Source of the DNA: Rhizobium laguerreae
GTDB lineage: Bacteria > Pseudomonadota > Alphaproteobacteria > Rhizobiales > Rhizobiaceae
DNA: 64,000 nt
NCBI RefSeq assembly: GCF_002008165.1
Contig: NZ_MRDM01000030.1
Coordinates: 124,001 to 188,000 of the forward strand
Direction: 5' to 3'
Made by a program: the position numbers and the translations under genes. The notes under the pieces were generated by a model. The model saw nothing but the letters and a program-made list of their open reading frames with translations. It was not told where the DNA came from and ran no database searches. Of the stretch, positions 8,716-17,125 are shown piece by piece (position 1 is the first letter of the stretch; each line of letters begins with the position of its first letter).

Positions 8716-10224
8716 CTACCAAGCGGCGGCGATGTATTTCGTTTCGAGATATTCGAGCATGCCGTGGTGGCTGCCTTCGCGTCCGAGGCCGCTCTGTTTC
8801 ATGCCGCCGAACGGCGCGGCAGCGTCGGAAACGACACCTCGGTTGATTCCCACCATGCCGCTTTCCAACCTACCCGCGACTGCGAGCGCACGCTTGAGGT
8901 CCCGGCTAAAGACATAGGACACCAACCCATATTCGGTGTCGTTGGCTAGCTCGACGACCTCGTCTTCAGTATCGAACGCGATGATTGGCGCGACCGGACC
9001 GAAGATTTCTTCGCGAAGTATCTCAGCGTCGGCAGAGACGTTGGCGAGAACGGTCGGAAGATAAAAGAAGCCCTCGCCGCTCAATCTGCTGCCACCTGTA
9101 ACCAGGCGGGCTCCCTTGGCGACAGCGTCTTCTACGAGGCGGTCGACCTTGGCCACCGCGGCTTCGGTGATCAATGGGCCAAGCTGCTTATCCGCAGCCA
9201 GGCCTGGTCCTACTTTGAGTGCGGCCATCTCTTCCGCGAAACGCCGCGTGAAGTCAGCCAGAATCCTCTTTTGGATGTAGAAGCGGTTAGCGGCCGTACA
9301 AGCCTCACCGCCATTGCGCATTTTGGCGACCATTGCGCCGGCGACAGCGGTTTCCAGATCGGCATCATCGAAAACGATGAAAGGCGCATTACCGCCCAGT
9401 TCCATTGAACAACTGACGACTTGGTCCGCCGCCTCGCGCAGCAGGATCCTGCCAACGCCTGTCGAGCCGGTGAACGACAGCTTCCGTACCCGCTTGTCAT
9501 GCAGCATCGCGCTGACCACAGGGCCTGCTCTCTTCGTGGTAACGATGTTAACCACCCCGGCGGGAACACCTGCCTGTCGCATGAGTTCTCCGATCGCCAG
9601 CGCCGTAAGGGGGGTCTCGGCTGCGGGTTTCAGGATGCAAGTACAACCCGCGGCCAACGCGGGAGCAATTTTGCGCGTAGCCATTGCTGCCGGGAAGTTC
9701 CAAGGCGTTACCAATACGGCGATACCAATCGGCTCATGGCTCACGATGATCTGGTTCGCGCCGGAAGGTGCAGGTCCGAATTCACCGGGAGATCTCACCG
9801 CCTCTTCGGCATACCAGCGGAAAAACTCGGCCGCGTAGGCGACTTCCGATCTTGCGTCGGCAAGTGCCTTGCCATTTTCAACTGTGATCAGTCGCGCCAG
9901 CCATTCTGCCTGTTCGAGGAGAAGGTGAAAACACTTCATCAGAACGTCCGAGCGCCGGCGCGGCGGAGTTGCTTTCCAGGCCGCAGCTGCCTTTTCTGCC
10001 GCTTCGACGGCCGCCATTGCGTCCGGTATGTCGGCGTCACAGACAGTGGCGATTGCGTCAGCAGTCGAGGGATCGATCACATCAAAGGTCCGGCCGCCTT
10101 TCGCGGCGACCCATTGGCCGCCGATGAACAGTTGGCTGGGAGCATCGCATGCTACGGCAGCCGCCTGCGAAGGAGCAACACGGGTTGTTTCAAGTGTTGG
10201 AGTCGTTTTCACATTCACCACCAT
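8716..10224 (-). CDS. gabD: NAD(P)-dependent aldehyde dehydrogenase, succinate-semialdehyde dehydrogenase type
   Basis: 502 residues, the usual length for this family. General base in MELGGNAPFIVFDD, catalytic cysteine in GGEACTAANR, and the C-terminal KQSGLGREG segment. The GGEACTAANRF context is that of the GabD branch, which oxidises succinate semialdehyde and other omega-carboxy semialdehydes. It is the first gene of a unit with the cupin gene. Its promoter region shares an 11-bp box with the hydroxylysine-kinase-like gene, so 2-aminoadipate semialdehyde is a plausible physiological substrate. That link is inference. Confidence 0.85.
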   Translation of the reverse strand: MVVNVKTTPTLETTRVAPSQAAAVACDAPSQLFIGGQWVAAKGGRTFDVIDPSTADAIATVCDADIPDAMAAVEAAEKAAAAWKATPPRRRSDVLMKCFHLLLEQAEWLARLITVENGKALADARSEVAYAAEFFRWYAEEAVRSPGEFGPAPSGANQIIVSHEPIGIAVLVTPWNFPAAMATRKIAPALAAGCTCILKPAAETPLTALAIGELMRQAGVPAGVVNIVTTKRAGPVVSAMLHDKRVRKLSFTGSTGVGRILLREAADQVVSCSMELGGNAPFIVFDDADLETAVAGAMVAKMRNGGEACTAANRFYIQKRILADFTRRFAEEMAALKVGPGLAADKQLGPLITEAAVAKVDRLVEDAVAKGARLVTGGSRLSGEGFFYLPTVLANVSADAEILREEIFGPVAPIIAFDTEDEVVELANDTEYGLVSYVFSRDLKRALAVAGRLESGMVGINRGVVSDAAAPFGGMKQSGLGREGSHHGMLEYLETKYIAAAW

Positions 10225-10251
10225 TCGCTACCAATCAGGATCGTCGTGCGA

Positions 10252-10302
10252 TCAATATACAATTGGTTTCACGATTGGTGTCAATATAGATCAAATTGGT
10301 TG
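10252..10302. promoter_or_regulatory. Cluster of ATTGGT boxes, candidate operator of the GabD-like gene
   Basis: Three ATTGGT cores at 10262-10267, 10274-10279 and 10295-10300, spaced 12 and 21 bp, close to one and two helical turns. TCAATATA precedes the first (10252-10259) and third (10281-10288) boxes, giving a degenerate long direct repeat. CAAATTGGTTG at 10292-10302 also occurs, inverted, at 200-210. The position 28-78 bases upstream of the GabD-like start fits an operator. Confidence 0.45.
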
Positions 10303-10568
10303 CGCGGATTATTTTCCATGATCTCAGAGTGGCGGATGCGAGGACAGGGCTGGGTTCGGCGTGTACCACAGGATTTTCAGGGCCGATGGCAGCATTAATG
10401 CGACAAAGCCGCGGCTGTTATGCGGGTCGGTTTCCGATCGACTTTGATCGATTCTCCTGACGGTGTTTGATCCCCACGGCGACAGGGCGTCACTCTGGCT
10501 GAAACACAGCTGCCATTTTTACGGATGCGCCTGAAGCAAATCAGCGTTCCTCTGATCATGTTATCCGT

Positions 10569-10580
10569 TCGAGTACTCGA
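10569..10580. promoter_or_regulatory. 12-bp perfect palindrome upstream of homoserine dehydrogenase gene
   Basis: TCGAGTACTCGA is perfectly palindromic and lies 137 bases before the ATG at 10717. It could be an operator for the amino-acid operon, perhaps for the Lrp regulator at its far end, but a 12-bp palindrome can also arise by chance in 64 kb. Confidence 0.2.
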
Positions 10581-10716
10581 GCGGGAAGGGACGGCACGCC
10601 GCAAGACGGCAGCTGAATGAGCAGAATGCACGGCAGATTGGTCTGTTTGTACCGTTCCGACTGAGCGATCCGCATCTGATGATATGCGCACAAATCGCTT
10701 CACCGGAGGGTACCAC

Positions 10717-11778
10717 ATGAAAATCTACAACATCGCTCTGATCGGATTTGGTGGCGTCAACCGCGCGTTGACCGAACTGATCGCGACGAAGAACTCGCTG
10801 TGGGAACGGGATCTCGGCTTCCGCCTGAACATCGTTGCTGTCAGCGACCTTTATCTCGGTTCCGTAATTTCGCCGAACGGCCTCGACGCCAAGACACTCA
10901 TTGAAGCGAATTTCGCAAAGGGCGGCTTTGGCCGGCTTTCTGGGGGTAGCGCGGAAGCCGACAACGAGACGATCATCAAGTCGGCGCCTGTCGACATCGT
11001 TGTGGAAGCGACATTTACAAACCCCAAGGACGGCGAGCCGGCTATTTCGCACTGCCGCTGGGCCCTCAAATCCGGCAAGCATGTCGTCACCACCAACAAG
11101 GGGCCAGTCGCAATCGCCGCTCAGGAGCTAAAGGCTCTTGCCAAGGCAAACAACGTTCATTTCGAATATGAGGGCTCCGTCATGAGCGGAACCCCCGTCT
11201 TACGTATGGCAGAGAAGACCCTTTCAGGCGCAGAGATAAAAGGGTTCGAAGGTATCTTGAACGGCACATCAAACTTCGTCCTCGGCCGCATGGAGAATGG
11301 TCTCGACTTCGCCAGCGCCGTCGCGGAAGCGCAGGCACTCGGCTTTGCCGAAGCCGATCCGACCGCCGACGTCGAAGGTCTCGACGTCCGCCTCAAGGTG
11401 GTGATCCTCGCAAACGAGCTGCTGGGAGCAAACCTCAAGCCGGAGGAAGTCTCCTGTGAAGGCATTTCCAAGCTTTCTCCTTCCGACATCGATGCAGCGG
11501 CAAAGGCCAACAGCCGTTGGAAGTTGATCGGATCGGCCGTTCGCAACGCCGACGGGACGATAACCGGCAGCGTTGCTCCCAAGCAGCTGCCGCTCGAGCA
11601 TCCGCTCGCGGGGGTCAACGGCGCTACAAATGCAGTCTCGCTAAACACCGAACTGCTGGGCTCTGTCACTGTCACAGGTCCAGGCGCCGGGCGGACCGAG
11701 ACCGCCTATGCGCTGCTATCCGACATTGTCGCCATCCATAATGCCCGGTCTGGCAGCCTCGCGAAGGATGCTGCGTGA
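10717..11778 (+). CDS. Homoserine dehydrogenase, short form without ACT domain
   Basis: 353 residues from the ATG at 10717, preceded by GGAGGG. N-terminal NAD(P)-binding motif ALIGFGGVNRAL, the catalytic segment VVTTNKGPVAIAA, and the substrate domain FEYEGSVMSGTPVL, ILNGTSNFVL and GFAEADPTADVEGLD. Biosynthetic enzymes carry a C-terminal ACT domain for threonine feedback; here the protein stops after the catalytic core, so it should not be feedback-inhibited. Together with the following aldehyde dehydrogenase and aspartase this points to homoserine oxidation rather than synthesis. Its stop overlaps the next start by one base. Confidence 0.85.
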   Translation: MKIYNIALIGFGGVNRALTELIATKNSLWERDLGFRLNIVAVSDLYLGSVISPNGLDAKTLIEANFAKGGFGRLSGGSAEADNETIIKSAPVDIVVEATFTNPKDGEPAISHCRWALKSGKHVVTTNKGPVAIAAQELKALAKANNVHFEYEGSVMSGTPVLRMAEKTLSGAEIKGFEGILNGTSNFVLGRMENGLDFASAVAEAQALGFAEADPTADVEGLDVRLKVVILANELLGANLKPEEVSCEGISKLSPSDIDAAAKANSRWKLIGSAVRNADGTITGSVAPKQLPLEHPLAGVNGATNAVSLNTELLGSVTVTGPGAGRTETAYALLSDIVAIHNARSGSLAKDAA

Positions 11779-13214
11779 TGGCAAGCTTCGCCCTGAGCAA
11801 AAAGATATCTCCAGCCGAGATCATGGTCAGCAATCCATTCGATGGCAGCTTGGTCGGTGTGGTCTCCGAGACGAGTGCGAGCGCGGTGAACCTGCTGCTT
11901 GAGCGCGCCAATCGTGGCGCGCAGATCGCCCGATTGCTTCCCCGCCACCAGCGCTCCGCAATTCTCGAGAAGGCTGCCGCGACAATTGAAGCCCGCAAGG
12001 AGGACTTTGCGCTCCTGATCGTGCGCGAAGCCGGCAAGACAATCATCCAGGCGCACAAGGAGGTGACACGCTGTGTCAACACTTTGAAGCTCTCGGCGGA
12101 GGAGGCCAAGCGAAACGCCGGCGAAGTCATTCCTTTCGACGCCTATGCCGGATCGGAATCGCGTCAAGGCTGGTATACTCGAGAGCCACTGAGCATCATC
12201 GCGGCGATCACGCCCTACAATGATCCGCTTAATCTCGTTGCCCACAAGCTCGGCCCCGCCATCGCGGGCGGCAACGCGATACTCCTGAAGCCCTCCGAGC
12301 TTACCCCTCTCTCGGCCATCAAGCTGGCGGACGTGCTTATCGAAAGCGGTCTGCCGGGCGAAGTCATCACCGTTGCTGTCGGCGGTGCGGACTTGGGCAA
12401 GGCGCTCGTTTCGGCAAATGACGTTCGAATGATCTCCTTCACAGGCGGTTTTGCGACTGGCGAAGCCATTGCAAAATCCGCCGGCATCAAGAAACTCGCG
12501 ATGGATCTCGGTGGTAATGCACCAGTTATCGTGATGGAAAACAGCGATGTTGACGCTGCCGTGAAAGATTGCGTTTCAGGCGCCTTCTGGGCGGCTGGCC
12601 AGAACTGCATCGGAACGCAGCGTATACTGGTCCAGCGCCCGATCTATGAACGGTTCAAGACCGAGTTTGTTGCTCAGACCATCAAGATGAAAATCGGCGA
12701 CCCGATGAACGCTGACACGGACATGGGCCCGATGATCTCCGAACAGGCGGTGAAACGCGCCGCCACTATGGTGGAGCGCGCAATCGCTGCTGGTGCGACG
12801 GTGCTTTGCGGTCACAAGCCGTCAGGCGCACTCTATTCCCCGACCGTCCTGGAAAATGTGCCGGCGACTTGCGATCTGTTGAACGACGAGGTCTTCGCCC
12901 CGGTCGTCATCCTGCAGCCGTTCGATGGACTTGATGAGGCCATACGGCTGGCTAACAAGCCGGAATACAGCCTCCATGCCGGGATCTTTACCAACGATCT
13001 TGCCGATGCCCTCGAGGCCGCCATGCGGATCGATGCCGGCGGAGTCATGATCAACCAGTCGTCCGACTATCGGTTCGACGCAATGCCGTTTGGGGGGTTC
13101 AAATATGGCAGCATGGGACGCGAAGGCGTTCGCTTTGCTTATGAGGACATGACCCAGCCGAAGGTCGTTTGCATCACCTCGCTGCAGCGCCCTTCGCCGC
13201 TATTTGGAAGTTGA
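11778..13214 (+). CDS. Aldehyde dehydrogenase with Asp at the general-base position
   Basis: 478 residues. Catalytic Cys is C277 in GQNCIGTQR. The residue 34 positions before it, normally the general base Glu of the ELGG motif, is D243 in MDLGGNAP. The fold otherwise looks complete (PYNDPLNLVAHKLGPA, KPSELTPLSAIKLA, FGGFKYGSMGREG). Sequence style is that of the lactaldehyde/phosphonoacetaldehyde dehydrogenase group. It is translationally coupled to the homoserine dehydrogenase (TGATG), so aspartate 4-semialdehyde to aspartate is the most economical reaction. The ATG at 11778 is preferred over the GTG at 11775. Confidence 0.8.
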   Translation: MASFALSKKISPAEIMVSNPFDGSLVGVVSETSASAVNLLLERANRGAQIARLLPRHQRSAILEKAAATIEARKEDFALLIVREAGKTIIQAHKEVTRCVNTLKLSAEEAKRNAGEVIPFDAYAGSESRQGWYTREPLSIIAAITPYNDPLNLVAHKLGPAIAGGNAILLKPSELTPLSAIKLADVLIESGLPGEVITVAVGGADLGKALVSANDVRMISFTGGFATGEAIAKSAGIKKLAMDLGGNAPVIVMENSDVDAAVKDCVSGAFWAAGQNCIGTQRILVQRPIYERFKTEFVAQTIKMKIGDPMNADTDMGPMISEQAVKRAATMVERAIAAGATVLCGHKPSGALYSPTVLENVPATCDLLNDEVFAPVVILQPFDGLDEAIRLANKPEYSLHAGIFTNDLADALEAAMRIDAGGVMINQSSDYRFDAMPFGGFKYGSMGREGVRFAYEDMTQPKVVCITSLQRPSPLFGS

Positions 13215-13215
13215 G

Positions 13216-14118
13216 ATGTTCAAAGGATCCATCACCGCGCTTGTCACCCCATTTGCCCGTGGGAAAGTCGATGAGGCTGCACTTCGTAGCCTGATTGAAT
13301 GGCAGATTGCCGAGGGTACGTCAGGGTTTGTCCCCTGCGGAACAACGGGGGAAAGCCCGACCCTCAGCCATCGCGAACACAATCGGGTCGTGGAAATCGC
13401 GATTGAGGCCGCGAATGGTCGCGTTCCGGTGATTGCCGGCGCAGGCTCCAATAGCACCGAGGAAGCAATCGGCTTCGTGCGGCATGCCCAGCAGGTCGGC
13501 GCGGATGGTGTGCTGATCGTCGCACCGTACTACAATAAACCCACGCAAGAGGGGATCTATCAGCATTTTAAGGCCATCGACGCGGAAGCTTCAGTTCCAA
13601 TAATCGTCTACAATATCCCCGGTCGAAGCGTGATCGATATTCAAGTCGAAACGCTCGCCCGCATTTTCACGGATTGCCCGAACGTCAAGGGCGTCAAGGA
13701 CGCGACGGGCAACCTCTTGCGCCCGTCGCTGGAGCGGATGGCCTGCGGCAACGAGTTCAATCTTCTCACCGGCGAAGACGGCACTGCGCTGGGTTACATG
13801 GCCCATGGCGGCCACGGTTGCATTTCGGTGACCGCGAATGTTGCTCCCCGGCTGTGTGCAGACTTCCAGCGGGCATGCCTGAAACGTGACTTCACGGCGG
13901 CACTGGCTCTTCAAGATAGACTGATGCCCCTACACCGCGCGCTGTTCCTCGAGACCAGTCCCGCTGGCGTGAAATTCGCATTGGCGCAACTCTCAAAGAT
14001 CAGCGGCGACCTGCGTCTTCCTCTCGTGGAGGTGAGCCCGCCGGTTAAGGAGGCAGTCGCTCATGCGATGCGCTACGCCGGAATTCTGGACCGGGGGAGC
14101 GGAGAGAATGGCAATTGA
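13216..14118 (+). CDS. dapA: Dihydrodipicolinate synthase family aldolase
   Basis: 300 residues, a TIM-barrel class I aldolase. The Schiff-base lysine is K161 in KGVKDATGN, the same number as in E. coli DapA; the tyrosine is in VYNIPGRS near residue 132, and the GTTGES motif binds the pyruvate carboxylate. Family members condense pyruvate with aspartate semialdehyde or cleave related 2-keto acids. In this operon aspartate semialdehyde is the expected intermediate, so it could divert this into lysine synthesis or handle a side product. The start one base after the aldehyde dehydrogenase stop shows coupling. A different aldolase specificity is possible. Confidence 0.85.
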   Translation: MFKGSITALVTPFARGKVDEAALRSLIEWQIAEGTSGFVPCGTTGESPTLSHREHNRVVEIAIEAANGRVPVIAGAGSNSTEEAIGFVRHAQQVGADGVLIVAPYYNKPTQEGIYQHFKAIDAEASVPIIVYNIPGRSVIDIQVETLARIFTDCPNVKGVKDATGNLLRPSLERMACGNEFNLLTGEDGTALGYMAHGGHGCISVTANVAPRLCADFQRACLKRDFTAALALQDRLMPLHRALFLETSPAGVKFALAQLSKISGDLRLPLVEVSPPVKEAVAHAMRYAGILDRGSGENGN

Positions 14119-15505
14119 ACGCGTAGAGTCCGACTTGATCGGCGCCCTTCCTATCCCCGGTGACGTTCTGTACGGCGTCCATACGCGTCGCGCTGAGCTC
14201 AATTTCAACGTTTCGGGCCTTCGCCTGAAAGACTTTCCCGAGCTCATTCAATCTATGGCTATGGTCAAGAAAGCAGCCGCTTGCGCAAACGCTGACTTTG
14301 GGCTTCTTCCCGCGGAAAAAGCCTCTGCGATCTCAGAGGCTTGCGATAATCTCATCGAGCTGAAGGGCGTTGATGAAAACTTCCCCGTCGATATGATGCA
14401 GGGTGGCGCGGGCACGTCTACCAACATGAACGTGAATGAGGTTGTCGCAAACTTGGCGCTCCTGAAGCTTGGGGCGAATGTCGGCGACTACGACAAGGTT
14501 CACCCAAATGATGATGTGAACCTTTCCCAATCGACAAACGATGTTTATCCGACCGCTCTGCGTCTGACCATTCTTCGCTCTTGCGAAGGACTCCTAGCGT
14601 CCCAGGTAGGGCTGCGCGATGCATTCCGTGCGAAAGCGCGTGAGTATGCGACCGCGCTTAAGGTCGGACGCACTCAGTTGCAGGACGCCGTCCCAATGAC
14701 AGCCGGGCAGGAATTTGATGCTTTCGCCGAACTGATCGACGAAGATATCAACCAGTTGCAGTCCGCTTCCAGATTGTTGCAAGAGGTTAATCTCGGCGGA
14801 TCTGCAATCGGAACCTCAATTAACGTTCCGCGCGGCTTTCCCAGCGCGGCCTGCGGCTACCTCACCCGGATTTCCGGTATCCAGCTAATCCCCGCTCGAA
14901 ATTTCATTGAGGCGACATCCGACACCGGCGGCTTCGTTTCGTTCTCCAGCGTTCTTAAGCGAATTGCCGTGAAACTGACAAAAATCTGCAACGATCTGCG
15001 GCTCTTGAGCAGCGGACCGAGGGGCGGCCTGGGTGAAATCCGACTTCCGCCGGTGCAAGCTGGATCATCAATCATGCCCGGTAAAGTCAATGCAGTCATT
15101 CCGGAAATGATGAACCAAGTCGGATTCCAGGTTGTTGGAAATGATCTCACTGTCACGCTGGCGGCAAGCGCGGGGCAGTTGCAGCTCAATGCGATGGAGC
15201 CAGTGATCATTCTCAACATCCTTCAGTCCATGCGGATGTTGACGCGGGGAATGGAAATTTTTAAGCAGCGATGCGTCGACGGAATTGAAGTTGATGTCGA
15301 CCGATGCAAGGAACTCCTCGACCAGTCTCTCGTCCTCGCGACGCCGTTGGCAATGCTTATCGGGTACAGCAAGGCAGCGCACCTTTCCAAGAAGGCGCTG
15401 GCCGAGAAGAGGGGGCTGCGGCAGGTCGTGGAAGAGGAAGGCGTATTAGCGCCCTGTCAAATTGAACAGCTCTTTGAAGGCAGCGCGGAGTTCGCAAATT
15501 TCTGA
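14108..15505 (+). CDS. aspA: Aspartate ammonia-lyase
   Basis: 465 residues of the fumarase/aspartase superfamily. The signature loop GSSIMPGKVNAV carries the catalytic serine, and GGAGTSTNMNVNEV, HPNDDVNLSQSTNDV and VGRTQLQDAVPMT form the other conserved active-site regions. The length and LQDAVPMT region suit aspartase better than argininosuccinate lyase. The start overlaps the DapA gene by 11 bases. Product fumarate enters the TCA cycle, giving the operon an exit from aspartate. Distinguishing it from class II fumarase rests on context. Confidence 0.85.
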   Translation: MAIERVESDLIGALPIPGDVLYGVHTRRAELNFNVSGLRLKDFPELIQSMAMVKKAAACANADFGLLPAEKASAISEACDNLIELKGVDENFPVDMMQGGAGTSTNMNVNEVVANLALLKLGANVGDYDKVHPNDDVNLSQSTNDVYPTALRLTILRSCEGLLASQVGLRDAFRAKAREYATALKVGRTQLQDAVPMTAGQEFDAFAELIDEDINQLQSASRLLQEVNLGGSAIGTSINVPRGFPSAACGYLTRISGIQLIPARNFIEATSDTGGFVSFSSVLKRIAVKLTKICNDLRLLSSGPRGGLGEIRLPPVQAGSSIMPGKVNAVIPEMMNQVGFQVVGNDLTVTLAASAGQLQLNAMEPVIILNILQSMRMLTRGMEIFKQRCVDGIEVDVDRCKELLDQSLVLATPLAMLIGYSKAAHLSKKALAEKRGLRQVVEEEGVLAPCQIEQLFEGSAEFANF

Positions 15506-15535
15506 TGAGTTTATGGGTCTGATAGGGGTAGGAAA

Positions 15536-16321
15536 ATGGCTGTTTTTACCGAGCTTTCTGACGAAGATCGCAGAACCATTACCGCAGCCTACGGCTTTAC
15601 GTCGCTTCTTTCAGTGATTGGGATTGCAGACGGCGACTCCGAGACGACCTACCTGTTTCGGACCGGGCAAGGCGAATACATCGTTACGCTTTTCGAGAAC
15701 GGAGCCCAGCCTTTAGATCTGGAAAGGGCCTTCGAAACCATGGAGGCGCTCTATCGACATGGCGTCCCCTGCCCCAAACCGCTGCGCACCATAGATGGCC
15801 AAGCCACATCTCTGGCCGCAGGTCGACTGGTTGCCGTCGTCAGCTTCGTGCCAGGCGCCTCACCCACGTTGGCGGGCCCGGCAAAATGCCTAAGCCTAGG
15901 TCGTGTGATGGCTCAAATTCACACTATTTTGGAACGAAGGGTGAAGTGCGCGTCAAGAGATCTTCCCACTGGAGCAATTCATGGCGCATTGGTCCAGGCG
16001 AACGTCTTTTTCCTCGGCGAGGAAGTCAGCGGCGTCATCAACTTCAGACTAAGGCACGAGGATGCGCTCGTGTCGGAGCTTGCTGACGTGCTTGTCGGTT
16101 GGGCGGGCGAAACCAACGGCGAGCTAAACAAAGAGCGGGCGCGAGCGCTACTGCAGGGCTATCAGGGAATTCGGTGCCTGACGGATGCGGAAAAGGAGGC
16201 GCTGCCAGGTTTCATAATGGCTTCGACATCGAAGCGATTTGCGAGCCGGAAGGAAAGAGCCTTACTACCGGAGATCGCCGTGTTAGCCTATCAGTCGGTA
16301 ACGCCCGACATTTTAGGCTAG
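15536..16321 (+). CDS. Homoserine kinase type II-like protein lacking catalytic residues
   Basis: 261 residues of the ThrB (APH-fold) homoserine kinase family, which is usually about 320 residues long. The family reads HGDLFPDNVFFLG; here it is HGALVQANVFFLG, so the catalytic base Asp is A151. The metal-binding Asp of the LIDF motif is N169 in GVINFRLR. N156 is kept. Loss of both acidic residues implies that the protein does not phosphorylate by the normal mechanism. It may be a sensor or binding protein for homoserine, or a decaying gene that still has an open frame. It follows aspA by 30 bases and precedes the Lrp gene by 18. Confidence 0.75.
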   Translation: MAVFTELSDEDRRTITAAYGFTSLLSVIGIADGDSETTYLFRTGQGEYIVTLFENGAQPLDLERAFETMEALYRHGVPCPKPLRTIDGQATSLAAGRLVAVVSFVPGASPTLAGPAKCLSLGRVMAQIHTILERRVKCASRDLPTGAIHGALVQANVFFLGEEVSGVINFRLRHEDALVSELADVLVGWAGETNGELNKERARALLQGYQGIRCLTDAEKEALPGFIMASTSKRFASRKERALLPEIAVLAYQSVTPDILG

Positions 16322-16339
16322 CGACCCGGCTCAAGTCCC

Positions 16340-16783
16340 ATGAAATATCTTCTCGATCGAACTGACGAACAATTACTTGCGGAATTGAAGGCCAATGCCC
16401 GAATCTCGCATGCGGAGTTGTCGGCGAAGGTGAACCTTTCTCGCAATGCCGTGCGAGTGCGGATCGAACGGCTCGAGCGAGAAGGCTTCATCAAGGGATA
16501 TACGATCGTCACCGGCGACGGAGGGAACGGCCAACACGTCACAACCGCACTGATTTTCGTCTATCGTCACGATCGCATGAGGGGTGGTGACGTCATTCAA
16601 GCATTGCGGAAGATCCCCGAAGTCGTGGCGTGCGACGTAATGACGGGTGATTTCGACCTTCTCGTTAGGGTCGAGTCGACGGAGGCTGACCGCATCCGGC
16701 AGATTTGGCAGCTGATTGCGGAGATGCCCAGTGTGCGCGATACACTAACTGCGTTCGCTCTCTCCTCCGTGATCCGAAAATAG
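16340..16783 (+). CDS. Lrp/AsnC family transcriptional regulator
   Basis: 147 residues: helix-turn-helix in the first 60 (LDRTDEQLLAELKANAR, SRNAVRVRIERLEREG) and a RAM domain with VMTGDFDLLVRVESTE. It is the last gene of the homoserine/aspartate unit and is probably its local regulator, responding to an amino acid such as homoserine or aspartate. A rhizobial plasmid gene cluster needed for homoserine use is known to include homoserine dehydrogenase and an Lrp-type gene, which agrees with this arrangement. Confidence 0.9.
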   Translation: MKYLLDRTDEQLLAELKANARISHAELSAKVNLSRNAVRVRIERLEREGFIKGYTIVTGDGGNGQHVTTALIFVYRHDRMRGGDVIQALRKIPEVVACDVMTGDFDLLVRVESTEADRIRQIWQLIAEMPSVRDTLTAFALSSVIRK

Positions 16784-17125
16784 TGCAGTGGATCGGTTCG
16801 GGTGTGTAGTCGAGCAGTCACCCTGGGGGCCAAGCTTGATTGCTGGGGCAAGCGGCACCTCTACGACTGGCCGCATTGTCGCGAAGTTACTCAGCGCTAC
16901 CATGTTTGGATGAGCGGATTTGACCATTCCGAAGGCATTCTGAAGCGGGCTCGAGGCTCGTTAAGCTGACCTGTTCTTGCGGAGCCTATGTCCAGGGCTA
17001 CATGCTTGTCTCCGAGTTTGCGTCGTCACGCTCTCAACGGCGGAGAAAAGACATTTCCCCGCCGTTTTGTGGCTCACTGTTTGTCCAGGCCCATCCGTCC
17101 TGCCCACGCATGCTGCCGCGGCTGG
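16784..17125. other. Intergenic between convergent units
   Basis: 342 bases between the Lrp gene and the cupin gene transcribed toward it. Holds the plus-strand terminator-like hairpin at 17036-17068; nothing else was recognised. Confidence 0.5.
17036..17068 (+). terminator. Probable intrinsic terminator of the homoserine/aspartate unit
   Basis: AACGGCGG (17036-17043) pairs perfectly with CCGCCGTT (17059-17066) around a 15-base loop, and the stem runs into TTTT. The T-run is short, so efficiency is uncertain. It stands 250 bases after the Lrp stop. Confidence 0.5.

Larger units (their letters stand above)
10225..10716. other. Divergent promoter region, 492 bases
   Basis: Lies between the GabD-like gene (minus) and the homoserine dehydrogenase gene (plus). 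It holds the ATTGGT box cluster next to the GabD side and a TCGAGTACTCGA palindrome nearer the other side. No protein-coding frame was recognised. Confidence 0.5.
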
